Source: Spirochaetales bacterium
Lineage (GTDB): Bacteria > Spirochaetota > Spirochaetia > SZUA-6 > RPPD01
DNA length: 64,000 nt
NCBI GenBank assembly: GCA_016930675.1
Contig: JAFGGG010000045.1
Coordinates: 1-64,000, forward strand
Reading direction: 5' to 3'
Shown: positions 50,549 through 59,965 of the stretch, piece by piece
Layout of the letters: the number at the start of each line of letters is the position of its first letter
Numbering within the stretch: the stretch's first letter is position 1
The notes under the pieces: model-generated
The model's database searches: none
What the model was told of the DNA's origin: nothing
What the model saw: only the letters and a program-made list of their open reading frames with translations
Position numbers and translations under genes: made by a program

Positions 50549-52459
50549 CTATTTTGCAGCAAAAACGATTATTAAATCATCATCATCAAAGGTAACCGTT
50601 TCTTTTTTTGCAGGATTAATAACAATGCCGAAGTTTTTTTCTTTATTGAACTCGAATCTTTTTAATTTATATCCGAATGCTATCTGACCGACTTCAAAGG
50701 CGGCTTTTAATATTGTATAAAAATTGGTCTCTATGCCGGTTTTAATATAATTTTTCACGGGTTTTAGATATATTTCTATTCCCCGTGCATCAAAAATCTC
50801 GGCGTAAAAATCATTAATTCGTTTTTGCTCTGAAATTTGGGCTAAAATCATACTGATGGTTTTTGAGCTGATAATAAAATCATTGATGCGCGCCACTTCC
50901 GCCAGCTCCTTGTTTTTGGCGTTAATCATTTCCGAGACAATATTAATATTCCTCTTGTTTTTATGTTTGTTTAGAATTTCCCTTAAAAATAAAAGAGTTA
51001 TCAGAGTATTGGCGTCTTTATCTTCACCGGTAATTCCCTTCAAGTCATCCGTTAAAATTATAATGCTGTCATAATTCTGGGGGCATATCTTTTCTATAGT
51101 CGCAAAGTTTGTGTAATTCTCTTTGATAAAATTAAGAGAGGCATTTTTCACGTCGTTACATTTCGTTTTTACCTTATGCTTTACATTATCATCATTCATA
51201 TCGGCGACAATCAGTATCTTCGATCCTGTTTTAACATATTTATCTATTTCATGAATTATAAAAACAAGTTCTTTGTTCCAGCCGATGATTAATATTTTTT
51301 CCGGTTTGCTCCTGGAATGTGTTTTCCTGCTGATTATTATGGAATCATCGAATTCTATATTTTTATTATTAAATTTGCTTAAGCCTTTTGTGTCTTTCAG
51401 CACAATTAATTCATCATTCTCTTTTAGAATGCAGTCTGGATCGGGTTGGGTAACAATATTATTCCCGGTCTTATATCCGATTACTATTTCGTCTATGTAG
51501 CCATAATAAATATCTTTAAAACTTTTGCCATAAATATCGGGATCACTGACAAAGTATATTTCGCTTCCCGAAAAACTTAATAGTTCATTGTATACGATGC
51601 TCAAGCCGCTTTGCCTGGCAGTTTGCACAAGCAGGCGGGATATGAGATCATTGGTAAATATAATTTCTATCTCATCTTTGCCCACAATCTCGGCGATGGA
51701 TTTATTTTGCATATTAGAAATTTCCGTGACAATATGATATTTACCTTTTTTACGCTGAGGGTTATTTGTAATTGCCAGCACGGTTTTTATAACCTTGATA
51801 TCGCTTTCCTCCATTTCATCGGAAAGAATTATAATTGATTTTGCCTGATTAATATTCAACATCTGCATATCCATGAGATCAATCGGGTTACCAAACCGGC
51901 AGATAACCTTTGTCCGCTTTAACTTGCCGGCTTGAGATTTAATCTCATCGTACATATCTGCGGCTCTTTTTTCAGCCATAATCACAACAATATTTTTACC
52001 TTTATTCAGACTTGACCGTACAAGCTCGCTGATTATGGTAAACACCTTCGGAGACCAACCCAGGATTACGGTATGATTATTTTCTATGACCTTTGTTCTT
52101 CCCTTTTTTAATTCATCCAGCTTTACAACGATTTTGCTGGAGACAAAACCGATTAGAATGCTGAAAACCAAAATACCTCCCACTGTTGAGAATAAGGACA
52201 GCACCCTGATCAAAAAGCCCTGATCGCTGGTAATGGTACCGGGATCGATTACTCTCATAAAGTTCCACCACATCTTGTCTAAAAAATTTCCCTGCATTTC
52301 TTCAGGTATATCATCACCAAGGAATAACAGGCTGGCGGAGATTGTGCCGGCGATAATAATAATTACTACAAGCACCGCCAGTCCCAGAATCTGACTTAAA
52401 GGATTTTTGGTCATAAAATTATCAAATACGTATTTGATTCGATCTTTTAACCTTCCCAT
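50549..52459 (-). CDS. CASTOR/POLLUX-type RCK ion channel
   Basis: The 636-residue protein has two membrane helices with a pore-like segment (about 20-100: LGLAVLVVIIIIAGTI, then FMRVIDPGTITSD), followed by two tandem RCK-like Rossmann regions (NHTVILGWSPKVFTII and PEKILIIGWNKELVFIIHEI). This is the CASTOR/POLLUX (DMI1) plan, which in plants and bacteria makes calcium- or potassium-permeable channels gated by ligand. The start at 52459 has AAAAGGAG upstream. Which ion passes is open. It shares a strand and 86-base gap with the ankyrin-esterase gene just upstream. Confidence 0.85.
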   Translation of the reverse strand: MGRLKDRIKYVFDNFMTKNPLSQILGLAVLVVIIIIAGTISASLLFLGDDIPEEMQGNFLDKMWWNFMRVIDPGTITSDQGFLIRVLSLFSTVGGILVFSILIGFVSSKIVVKLDELKKGRTKVIENNHTVILGWSPKVFTIISELVRSSLNKGKNIVVIMAEKRAADMYDEIKSQAGKLKRTKVICRFGNPIDLMDMQMLNINQAKSIIILSDEMEESDIKVIKTVLAITNNPQRKKGKYHIVTEISNMQNKSIAEIVGKDEIEIIFTNDLISRLLVQTARQSGLSIVYNELLSFSGSEIYFVSDPDIYGKSFKDIYYGYIDEIVIGYKTGNNIVTQPDPDCILKENDELIVLKDTKGLSKFNNKNIEFDDSIIISRKTHSRSKPEKILIIGWNKELVFIIHEIDKYVKTGSKILIVADMNDDNVKHKVKTKCNDVKNASLNFIKENYTNFATIEKICPQNYDSIIILTDDLKGITGEDKDANTLITLLFLREILNKHKNKRNINIVSEMINAKNKELAEVARINDFIISSKTISMILAQISEQKRINDFYAEIFDARGIEIYLKPVKNYIKTGIETNFYTILKAAFEVGQIAFGYKLKRFEFNKEKNFGIVINPAKKETVTFDDDDLIIVFAAK

Positions 52460-52545
52460 AATGGATCTCCTTTTAAAGAACATGCGAATTTATAATCCTT
52501 ATTTTATGTTAAATTCAAACAGGGGAGTGTTCAAGCATATATTTT

Positions 52546-54684
52546 TTATTTCTTATCGTACTTTTGTTTCATCCATATTATGGCTTGGTCAAGGAGATGC
52601 GGTACATACCACTCATGTCCTCCAGGGTGGATTTCGTATTCTATGAGATCTTTATATTCGCTTTTGAATTTTTTTAAAAACTCATCGGAAGATATTTCCT
52701 GTTTTCCGAATATAAAAAAGCAGTATTTACCCACTGAAGGACTCAAATCCCAGCCGCCGCTTATGCATATCGCCCCCACAGCGTAATCCTGATAGGAGTA
52801 AACTCGTAAATCGGATCTTGAGGCTCCTCCGGAAAAGCCGGCAAACACAATCCTGTTTTCAATGTTTTTGAATCGTTGTTTTAAATCATATACCACGGCA
52901 AAGCTGCATGCATAACTGACCGTACCGTCGTTTGAAGATTCAATAAGACCAATCGATATAATGTTGAGTTCTTCGGCCGTTTTTATCTGAAGAGGATTTG
53001 CGTTTCCGTTCGGACTGTCAAAAATTATTATGAGAGGTATTTTTGAGGGATCGAATTTGGTTGGTATATAAATGTTATAATGAAATTGAGGAAAGTCTGC
53101 ACATGTGATTTTTACGGTATTTCCTTTTCCTATTTTTGTGTAAACGGTTTTGTCGGGTTCATCTTTATTTTCAAGGCAAAAAAGAGAATGTTCGCCGTAA
53201 TTATTAACAGAACCCGTGATCCTGTTGTTCGAATTGATTTGGCCTTGCAAGGATGTTACTGTAGGGTCCTCATACACAACACCGGAACCAAAATGAGTTG
53301 ATCCCGCATACCATAAGTTTTTGTTTTTACTGCCCAATACCTTGAATGTTCTGTTTTTAATAATTATTTCATGATCCCTTATATATACATCAAAATCGCA
53401 TTGCGCCAGAAAACGGTAACCGGAATCTATTTTAGCCTGGGTCAGCTTTGCTTTTAAGGCTTTGTTCTTTTCGCTGTTGTTGATACCTGTCCAGATGATT
53501 CCTTTACCTTTCACTCTGCTGCTTTCCTCGAAAATCTCTAATTCCATAAAATAAACATCGTTGTCAATAATGTATGCGCCTTGCCAGTTTCCGGTTATCT
53601 TTTCATGCGCGACCTTGGGTTGGGCGATTTTTACAGGCTTTAGCACGTTAACGATTTGTGTTTTCCCTTTATCCCTTGCATAATCCAAAGCCGTTTTATT
53701 TTCAGCGCTTTCAAGTCCGGCATCGGCTCCTTTTCCCAGCAGCAGCTTCACAATTTCAGTATGTCCGTTTTGGGAAGCAAGCATTAAGGCGGACATGCCG
53801 TTATCGGCTATCTGATCGGGATATACTCCTCTTTCCAGCAGAGTTCTTATCCATTCCGTTTTTCCGTGTTCCGCGGCTTTCAAAAAAATGTTTTTGCCGT
53901 TTTCGTCCTTTTTATATATTTTACTTTTATTTACATTTCTAAAAAATTTCTTTATAAACGTGTCATCTATCTTTTGTATTTCCTGTACGATATCCGCATG
54001 CAGAAGCCGGGCATATTCTATGGAAGAAGCATTGAAATCTTTAAAAATGTAGTCTTTGCAAAGTGTATATTCTAAAAATGTATCAATACAATTTACTTTC
54101 ACTCCAAATATTCCACCAATAGTTGCTTTTTCTTGGGTTTTTAACTCCACTTTTTCTTTTTTTATATTTCCCTTCATGCTTTGTATAATGTGAGCTATTT
54201 CTTCATCGCTTAAATTTTTTTCTTTTAACTGTTTGCGAAATGACTCTTCCGCCTCATCTGACAAGTCGGATGAAGCTTGTTTGCTTATTAAAAAGGGATT
54301 GTCATCAAGCTCTGTTGGATTGAACTCCAATACGATAATCCACTCATATTTTGTATATTTGTAAAATGGGAGTATTTCAGCGAGATCTTTTGCTCGATAA
54401 TCCATCGGGTAAGGGTTAACTTTAAAAATATTTGTATCTTTTGTTTTGATGGAATTAAGGCCTTTTTCAAATAGGCTGATTTCAGATTTTTTGGATATCA
54501 AAGATAGATTAAATGATTTTTTCAGTTCTTTGATGATATCGGGTTTTAGGTGGTCCCAGATCCTTTTCTGGTCATAGTTCAATCTATTTTCATTTATTGT
54601 TATAAGGGCAACATCTGATTTTTCTTCGGAATATATACAAAGACCTGTTAAAAAAAGAAATATTATCAAATATGTTCTTTTCAT
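52546..54684 (-). CDS. Exported ankyrin-repeat/esterase fusion protein
   Basis: The protein has about 712 residues with a signal peptide (MKRTYLIIFLFLTGLCIYSE). Residues about 260-350 hold two and a half ankyrin repeats (GKNIFLKAAEHGKTEWIRTLLERG, DNGMSALMLASQNGHTEIVKLLLGKGA, both in part). A middle beta-rich domain with W-Q-G-A-Y opens a lipocalin-like stretch. The C-terminal alpha/beta hydrolase domain (about 545-712) has the nucleophile elbow GFSGGA (Ser618) and GGHEWY (His690). An ankyrin and esterase combination is unusual. No binding site precedes the ATG. It lies just upstream of the CASTOR-like gene. Confidence 0.75.
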   Translation of the reverse strand: MKRTYLIIFLFLTGLCIYSEEKSDVALITINENRLNYDQKRIWDHLKPDIIKELKKSFNLSLISKKSEISLFEKGLNSIKTKDTNIFKVNPYPMDYRAKDLAEILPFYKYTKYEWIIVLEFNPTELDDNPFLISKQASSDLSDEAEESFRKQLKEKNLSDEEIAHIIQSMKGNIKKEKVELKTQEKATIGGIFGVKVNCIDTFLEYTLCKDYIFKDFNASSIEYARLLHADIVQEIQKIDDTFIKKFFRNVNKSKIYKKDENGKNIFLKAAEHGKTEWIRTLLERGVYPDQIADNGMSALMLASQNGHTEIVKLLLGKGADAGLESAENKTALDYARDKGKTQIVNVLKPVKIAQPKVAHEKITGNWQGAYIIDNDVYFMELEIFEESSRVKGKGIIWTGINNSEKNKALKAKLTQAKIDSGYRFLAQCDFDVYIRDHEIIIKNRTFKVLGSKNKNLWYAGSTHFGSGVVYEDPTVTSLQGQINSNNRITGSVNNYGEHSLFCLENKDEPDKTVYTKIGKGNTVKITCADFPQFHYNIYIPTKFDPSKIPLIIIFDSPNGNANPLQIKTAEELNIISIGLIESSNDGTVSYACSFAVVYDLKQRFKNIENRIVFAGFSGGASRSDLRVYSYQDYAVGAICISGGWDLSPSVGKYCFFIFGKQEISSDEFLKKFKSEYKDLIEYEIHPGGHEWYVPHLLDQAIIWMKQKYDKK

Positions 54685-55049
54685 TATTAATAAAATCATA
54701 GCCCACGGCATTTAAAAGGTCAAGGCAAAGTGCAGCCTGTAACCCGGCAATTCTTCATAAAAAAGGCATTGAATTTATTGTAATAATGATCCATAATCAC
54801 CATACCACCAGCAAAGTTGGTGGTATGGTGGGGTAGCACCCCATAGGGGTGCGAGATGGGAGAAAAAGCCGCCACTTATTCCCCAGATATCTAACCACAA
54901 TTAAAAATGGTGGCTTTTTCGGAAGTAATAAAAGCAAGTTCTTAATCCTGCCAGCTTACAAAAGACAGATGTTAAGAATTGATTGATGTTTTATAAAGAT
55001 TTGATAGTAGTGCAGCTTTTACTAGATGTGTTGAGTAAAGAGGAATTAC
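54685..55049. other. 365-base divergent region containing repeat copy 2
   Basis: Between the ankyrin-esterase and khpA genes. It is mostly the dispersed repeat at 54798-54920, plus AT-rich flanks that should hold promoters for both genes. GAGGAATT lies before khpA. No further gene was seen. Confidence 0.5.
54798..54920 (-). repeat. Dispersed hairpin-rich repeat, copy 2
   Basis: In inverse orientation to copy 1. It has the AAA-loop hairpin CCATACCACCAGC...GTTGGTGGTATGG, GCACCCC...GGGGTGC, and a GAAAAAGCC/GGCTTTTTC stem with a longer loop. Where copy 1 has CGCC/GGCG in the first hairpin, this copy has CACC/GGTG, so the pairing is kept. Confidence 0.75.
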
Positions 55050-55301
55050 ATGAGCCAGGAGGACATTGTGGACAAAGATTTTCTTGAATACATAGTGAAG
55101 ATGTTGGTGGATGATCCGGACGGTGTTGAAGTTAATAGCACGGAGGGAGAGAGATCAACAATACTGAGACTTAAGGTATCGGAAAATGATATTGGAAAGG
55201 TTATCGGCAAGCACGGAAGAATCGCGATGGCATTAAGGACTGTTTTAAGTGCCGCCGCAGCAAAATCCAAAAGACGGGTTATTCTTGAAATATTAGATTA
55301 G
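55050..55301 (+). CDS. khpA: KH-domain RNA-binding protein KhpA
   Basis: The 83-residue protein is a single type-II KH domain with the GxxG loop GKHG at 53-56 in DIGKVIGKHGRIA. The length and sequence match YlqC/KhpA, which binds RNA and in Gram-positives partners KhpB to affect cell division and elongation. Most bacteria keep it next to rpsP-rimM-trmD, but none of these lies here. GAGGAATT precedes the ATG. Confidence 0.92.
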   Translation: MSQEDIVDKDFLEYIVKMLVDDPDGVEVNSTEGERSTILRLKVSENDIGKVIGKHGRIAMALRTVLSAAAAKSKRRVILEILD

Positions 55302-55324
55302 GTACCTGTTCTTTCGATACCGCT

Positions 55325-55528
55325 TTAAAATGTAATATACTCCGAATTGTTATAATAATATCCTCCATATTCATGTACGTTAACCGCCAGTTTGCCGTTT
55401 GGTTCACCAGTTGAATTAACAAGAGGAGAGCAGATACGTAGAAAAAGCAGAATAAGCAGGAAAATTATTATGATTATGGCCGTGCTCACAAGCAGCCTGC
55501 TTTTAAGATTTTGTTTATTAAATGACAT
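55325..55528 (-). CDS. Small single-helix membrane protein
   Basis: The 67-residue protein has one long membrane helix (about 12-33: LLVSTAIIIIIFLLILLFLRI, in part) and an extracytoplasmic tail with HEYGGYYYNNSEY. No family is recognised. ACGGGGGGA lies before the ATG. It is convergent with khpA, 23 bases apart. Confidence 0.5.
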   Translation of the reverse strand: MSFNKQNLKSRLLVSTAIIIIIFLLILLFLRICSPLVNSTGEPNGKLAVNVHEYGGYYYNNSEYITF

Positions 55529-55628
55529 TTTTCCCCCCGTTTTCTATAAATTATAGTGCGACTTTGTGTTTTAGCAATAATACTTTAGTATGAGTAAAAT
55601 AATAAATTCTCAACTTTAAGGAAGTACT

Positions 55629-56333
55629 ATGAATAACAAGGCACTTATTATTGGAAATTCGGACGGTATAGGGCTGGCTCTTACTTCGGCGCTTTTAAAG
55701 CTGGGATGGAACGTTATTGGAATTTCCAGAAGCAGCTCTCGTATAAAATAATCGGCTTATAAACATCTGAAGGCCAGAGTGCAGGATGACAGTTATGTAA
55801 CAAGATTAAAGACGGTCATTAAAAAACACGGCCCCGTTTATTTGTGTGTTTACTGTGTGGGGATAGGAGAGCTGCTGGATTTTTCCGCACTGGAACAGGA
55901 AGTGGAAGTTATTAATGTAAACCTTCTGGGTATGGTAAAGACCGCAGCCGCTGTAATCCCTCATATGATCAAGCAAGGCGGAGGACATTTGATCGGACTC
56001 TCCAGTTTAGCCGATGTTTTGATATCGGCTGAAGCTCCCAGCTATCATGCCTCAAAAGCGGGTTTATCCAATTACCTGGAAGGGCTGGCGCTGGCGCTTA
56101 AACAGAAAGGAGTCTATGTAAGCAATGTTCGTTTCGGATTTGTGGATACTAAAATGGCACAGGGAAGTTCCAAGCCGTTTATGATGAGTTTAGAAAGGGC
56201 GGCGCTTCATTTGTTAAAATGCATAAAAAACAAACCTGTGCGTTATACCGCTCCCCGCATCATGATCCCGTTAGTGAAATTTCGCAGTATTATGCTGAGA
56301 AGACAGTTTAAAAAGACGACGGTCAAAGGCTGA
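55629..56333 (+). pseudogene. Short-chain dehydrogenase gene with an in-frame TAA at codon 41
   Basis: AAGGAAG precedes ATG 55629. The N-terminus has a Rossmann motif (ALIIGNSDGIGLAL). Codon 41 (55749-55751) is TAA in the same frame as the rest; downstream the gene is otherwise intact to 56333, with NVNLLGMV, the catalytic Ser in LIGLSSL, YHASK and a short C-terminal tail. A change of one base would restore a 234-residue SDR. Translation could also restart at 55779 and give a fragment without the cofactor site. A recent inactivation or a sequencing error are both possible. Confidence 0.75.
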
Positions 56334-56407
56334 TATTTCAAAAGTATACTTCAACAGCAAAGCATCTTGGTATATAATGAAACAGCAGCCGCAGCAGATA
56401 AGATCGA

Positions 56408-57142
56408 ATGATTATGCAAGATGTACAGAATTACTATCAATTACTTTGCGTGAAGGAAGACGCCGCCCCGCAGGAAATAAAAACTGCGTTTCGCAAACTG
56501 GCCCAGGTTTATCACCCCGATAAAAATAAAAATTCACCTGAATCCGCGAGTTACTTTAAAGTGCTGCTTAACGCCTATTCGGTATTAAGCGACCGGAAGC
56601 GGCGAAAACAATATGATTTGTTTTTAAGAGCCCGTCGTGGTCTGGATAAGCAGCCTGAAAAAAGTACGACGGCAGCGGCTCCGAAACGTGAGAATACCAT
56701 TCAAACCGTTTGCAATCAGCTTAATATGTTCCTTTGGGATATTGAGGATTTTCTGCGTACGTTTGATCCTGTGCTTTTATTCAAAGAATATTCAGGCGTA
56801 CCGCTGTGGATTTATATTGAAAAGCTGTTAAAATATCTCGATAAATGGGTCTTTGATCCGGGTCAGTTTGAGGAACATGTTTTTTCCGTAAACTCAAGAT
56901 CAAAAGTGGCCTTTTTAAACTATTTTTACAGCATCCGCGTCAGAGTGGATAAATACTTTAAGGAGCTTACCTTCGACGATCTTGTAAGCATCGTACCCGG
57001 ATACAACATAATGAAAATCGACGTGCTCTTCGAGGTATTTAAACATACCACCTACTATTTGACAAACGTAAAGCTGTTACTGTCCGGTGAAATTTCTCAT
57101 ATTCCCGATTATACGTATCAGGAGCCGCTTACAATTGAGTAA
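56408..57142 (+). CDS. J-domain protein (DnaJ N-domain only)
   Basis: The 244-residue protein opens with a J domain (about 5-72: YYQLLCVKEDAAPQEIKTAFRKLAQVYHPDKN, in part) holding the HPD motif at 36-38, needed to stimulate DnaK. The rest (about 95-244) is helical and lacks the Gly/Phe, zinc-finger and C-terminal DnaJ domains, so it is a specialised co-chaperone. No Shine-Dalgarno precedes the ATG, but a TATAAT is nearby at about 56374. It is convergent with the membrane gene, 12 bases apart. Confidence 0.85.
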   Translation: MIMQDVQNYYQLLCVKEDAAPQEIKTAFRKLAQVYHPDKNKNSPESASYFKVLLNAYSVLSDRKRRKQYDLFLRARRGLDKQPEKSTTAAAPKRENTIQTVCNQLNMFLWDIEDFLRTFDPVLLFKEYSGVPLWIYIEKLLKYLDKWVFDPGQFEEHVFSVNSRSKVAFLNYFYSIRVRVDKYFKELTFDDLVSIVPGYNIMKIDVLFEVFKHTTYYLTNVKLLLSGEISHIPDYTYQEPLTIE

Positions 57143-57154
57143 CCTTTACGGAGC

Positions 57155-57586
57155 TTACGATTCGTACGCCTTCACATTAATCCAGAGACAGGTGGCGATT
57201 ATCAGCTCGCAGCTTAAAATGAGAAGCCAGGCGCCGAAATCCGGTTTAAACCAGATGCCGCTGCTGGTAATGGCAAATCCCCATACGAGTTTTGATAAAA
57301 TGATCCTCGCAGCCCAGAACACGAGGATGAGCACACTCATTGTGTATTTAATCTTTCTGGTGAAGAACGTAAACATACTGGCAATGATGAACACACCGCA
57401 GGCAATTTCCACGATGCCGAATACCACTTCCAAATATAAAAATGTATTTGTTAAGGAAAAAACACTTTCCTCGACAGTGGGGAGAACACCCATAAGGCCC
57501 AGTAGAATAAAAAATACCCCCAGACTGATTCTCAACAAGGTGACAGGCGTAAGATTAACCTTTCGCGTTGCAGCCTTTTTTTTCAT
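57155..57586 (-). CDS. Four-helix membrane protein (DoxX-like)
   Basis: The 143-residue protein has four membrane helices (about 18-38, 50-75, 82-100 and 118-138), with an R-I-S-L-G-V-F-F-I-L-L-G pattern as in the DoxX/DUF family. The role is not known. AAAGGAGGAACTG precedes the ATG. It is convergent with the J-domain gene. Confidence 0.6.
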   Translation of the reverse strand: MKKKAATRKVNLTPVTLLRISLGVFFILLGLMGVLPTVEESVFSLTNTFLYLEVVFGIVEIACGVFIIASMFTFFTRKIKYTMSVLILVFWAARIILSKLVWGFAITSSGIWFKPDFGAWLLILSCELIIATCLWINVKAYES

Positions 57587-57736
57587 ACAGCAGTTCCTCC
57601 TTTTATTGCTTTGTGTCGATTGTACAGATAATGCCGCGAAGTGTAAAGAATAATCGGTACCTGTAAAAATTCTTTTAAATTGGTGTCTGTTTGATTATAA
57701 TGGATAATAATGTCGAATTTTAGAATGGAGGATTAC

Positions 57737-58378
57737 ATGTTATATAATACAACACACCGGTTTTGTCTTGTGCTGTGTTTTTTAGCCGTGATAATCGTAT
57801 TATTGGCTTCCTGCAAGACTCAGGATGTCGCAGACATGAATATGGGCAACGGGACAGACAAACAGCTTGCCGAGGGACTGCCCGGTGATCCCTGCCGTAC
57901 CGCACTGACCGCGGAAGAGCAGAAGCTCTATAATCTGATTATGGAATACCGGGCAGCTTACAATCTGCCGGTAATCCCCTTGTCTCCTTCACTTTCCTAT
58001 GTGGCCAAACTGCATGTGCGTGATCTTTATAAACACCCTCCCAAAGGCAGCTGCAACCTTCACAGCTGGTCCGACGACGGCCCCTGGACGTCGTGCTGCT
58101 ATACCAGTAATCACGCCAAAGCCGAGTGCATGTGGTACAAACCAAAAGAGCTCACCCCTTATACGGGTATGGGATTTGAGATCTCAATGTATTATTCCCT
58201 GCAGGTCACCGCTGAGATGGCCCTGACTACCTGGAAAACGAGTTCCGGACATAACCAGGTAATTATCAACAAAGGTAAATGGCGTGATAGTACCTGGCGT
58301 GCCATAGGCATCGGTATTTACCTCAACTATGCTGTTGTCTGGTTCGGCAAAGAGGGCGATCTCTGCGGCGGGAAATAA
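57737..58378 (+). CDS. CAP/SCP-domain lipoprotein
   Basis: The 213-residue protein has a lipobox VLLASC (Cys26). From about residue 55 it holds a CAP (SCP/PR1) domain: LYNLIMEYRAAYNLP, LSYVAKLHVRDLYKHP, MGFEISMYYS, and the H-N-Q-V-I-I-N-K-G-KWRD segment of the CAP cavity. Bacterial CAP proteins are mostly of unknown role; many are exported. GGAGGATT precedes the ATG. Confidence 0.8.
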   Translation: MLYNTTHRFCLVLCFLAVIIVLLASCKTQDVADMNMGNGTDKQLAEGLPGDPCRTALTAEEQKLYNLIMEYRAAYNLPVIPLSPSLSYVAKLHVRDLYKHPPKGSCNLHSWSDDGPWTSCCYTSNHAKAECMWYKPKELTPYTGMGFEISMYYSLQVTAEMALTTWKTSSGHNQVIINKGKWRDSTWRAIGIGIYLNYAVVWFGKEGDLCGGK

Positions 58379-58487
58379 AGACTGTTGTTGCAAATTATCT
58401 AAAGTTGTTCGATAATCGGTTTGATCGCGGACAGAAAAAGGTGAGAGGCCGGCTTCTATTAATCCGATGTTTATTCAGGAGGATCAT

Positions 58488-59939
58488 ATGCTGCATAGTA
58501 AATTATTACGCGGGAAATATCTGCTGCCTGTTCTGCTGTTTTTATTGATGTGCGTGGCTGCGCCGCAGGCTCAGGGGCAGGAAAACGGACAAAGAGTAGA
58601 GAGGGGATTCTCTTTTTTAGGGTTTAAAGCAGATGAGTATGTGCGGATATGTTACATCACGGAGTCCGGGACGCTTATTCCCCTTGCTGCCGAGTATACG
58701 GACAAGATTATCGATAAAGGCTTTGACGTTATTATCACATCTCACGGAAAAAAAATATTCTACAGCAAATGCGATTGGACGGAGGATATGCCGAAATATA
58801 ATATCTACGAAATGGACATTTCCAAAGATCTGACCTGGCAGTTGACGCAAAATGAGCAAGGCCGGGATATTTTTTTGCTTGACGTGTCACCTGACGGTAA
58901 GAAAATACTGTTCTCGGAATTTCTGGGTAATACACTGGAAATATGTGTGATGGGGTCTGAAGGAGCAGATAAAACAACACTGGCTACACTAGAAGGACTT
59001 ATGCACGGCATGATTTTTTGCTGCTGGCTGAATAATAATGAAATAATTTACGATGCTGGTAATGACACTATGCATTCGCCCAATTATACGATCCATGAAC
59101 TTATAAAAATAAATGTCATAAACAGAAGCTCACAGGTACTATATTCCGGTGAGTATCTGGGCAAATGGGGCGATCTCTCACGCGGCGGCAAACTGATTTT
59201 TGAAAATCAAGACGATAAAGACGGATATTTTGATATCTCCTCCTTAAGCGTGCATTATTTCCCTCTTGATTCGGAGTGGTGCAGTCAATACAGATGGGCG
59301 CCGGACGGTAACACAATTATGTTTTTATCTGTGGAAAATGAAAAACGCGGCTTGTATCTGATGGACAGTAAAACCTTGACTTATGATAAAATCATATCCG
59401 TTTCAGCCGGTGAAATTCACTGTTACGGCTGGATCAAGCGCGGTAAAGAATTTATTTATGTAAATTATGATGATAATTATCAAGGACAAATCTATAAAGT
59501 AAATATCAATTCAAAAATCATTGCGAATATGTCAAATCAGACAGGATATATGGAGTCTATAGGTATGGCCTGCCCTCATATCTTTGTATATAACGGTTCG
59601 GAGTTTATAAAACTGGGTGAGATCATAGGCAAAAATATTAATAAAGACAGGGAAAAAATTGACGGTGTGAGTATTTCGTCTTCTTTTATTCATGACAATA
59701 AGTTTATTATCAGAATAGAGGAAAGTCTCTATGAAGTGACATATTTGAATTATCTAGACCTAAAGGTGGGCGGCAGTTCTTTGCGGCCGCTTGACTGTCC
59801 GCCCGAGCTGAAAAAGATCGACGATTCATACATTGTGTTGAAAAAAGGTGATACACTGGAACTTACATTCAGCATTCAGGGAAATCCTGAAGGGGAGATG
59901 CTTCTGGATTGCAGCGGTTATTATGAGCCTCTGTATTGA
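58488..59939 (+). CDS. Exported TolB-like beta-propeller protein
   Basis: The 483-residue protein has a signal peptide (to about AQGQ, residue 32). Several WD40/TolB-like blades follow: LDVSPDGKKILFSEF, the RWAPDGNTIMFLS strand and GWIKRGKEFIYVNYD. No enzyme motif; likely a periplasmic binding or scaffold protein. AGGAGGATCAT is ideal for the chosen ATG. Confidence 0.75.
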   Translation: MLHSKLLRGKYLLPVLLFLLMCVAAPQAQGQENGQRVERGFSFLGFKADEYVRICYITESGTLIPLAAEYTDKIIDKGFDVIITSHGKKIFYSKCDWTEDMPKYNIYEMDISKDLTWQLTQNEQGRDIFLLDVSPDGKKILFSEFLGNTLEICVMGSEGADKTTLATLEGLMHGMIFCCWLNNNEIIYDAGNDTMHSPNYTIHELIKINVINRSSQVLYSGEYLGKWGDLSRGGKLIFENQDDKDGYFDISSLSVHYFPLDSEWCSQYRWAPDGNTIMFLSVENEKRGLYLMDSKTLTYDKIISVSAGEIHCYGWIKRGKEFIYVNYDDNYQGQIYKVNINSKIIANMSNQTGYMESIGMACPHIFVYNGSEFIKLGEIIGKNINKDREKIDGVSISSSFIHDNKFIIRIEESLYEVTYLNYLDLKVGGSSLRPLDCPPELKKIDDSYIVLKKGDTLELTFSIQGNPEGEMLLDCSGYYEPLY

Positions 59940-59965
59940 AAAAATATTTCTGTAATTAATTTGTG

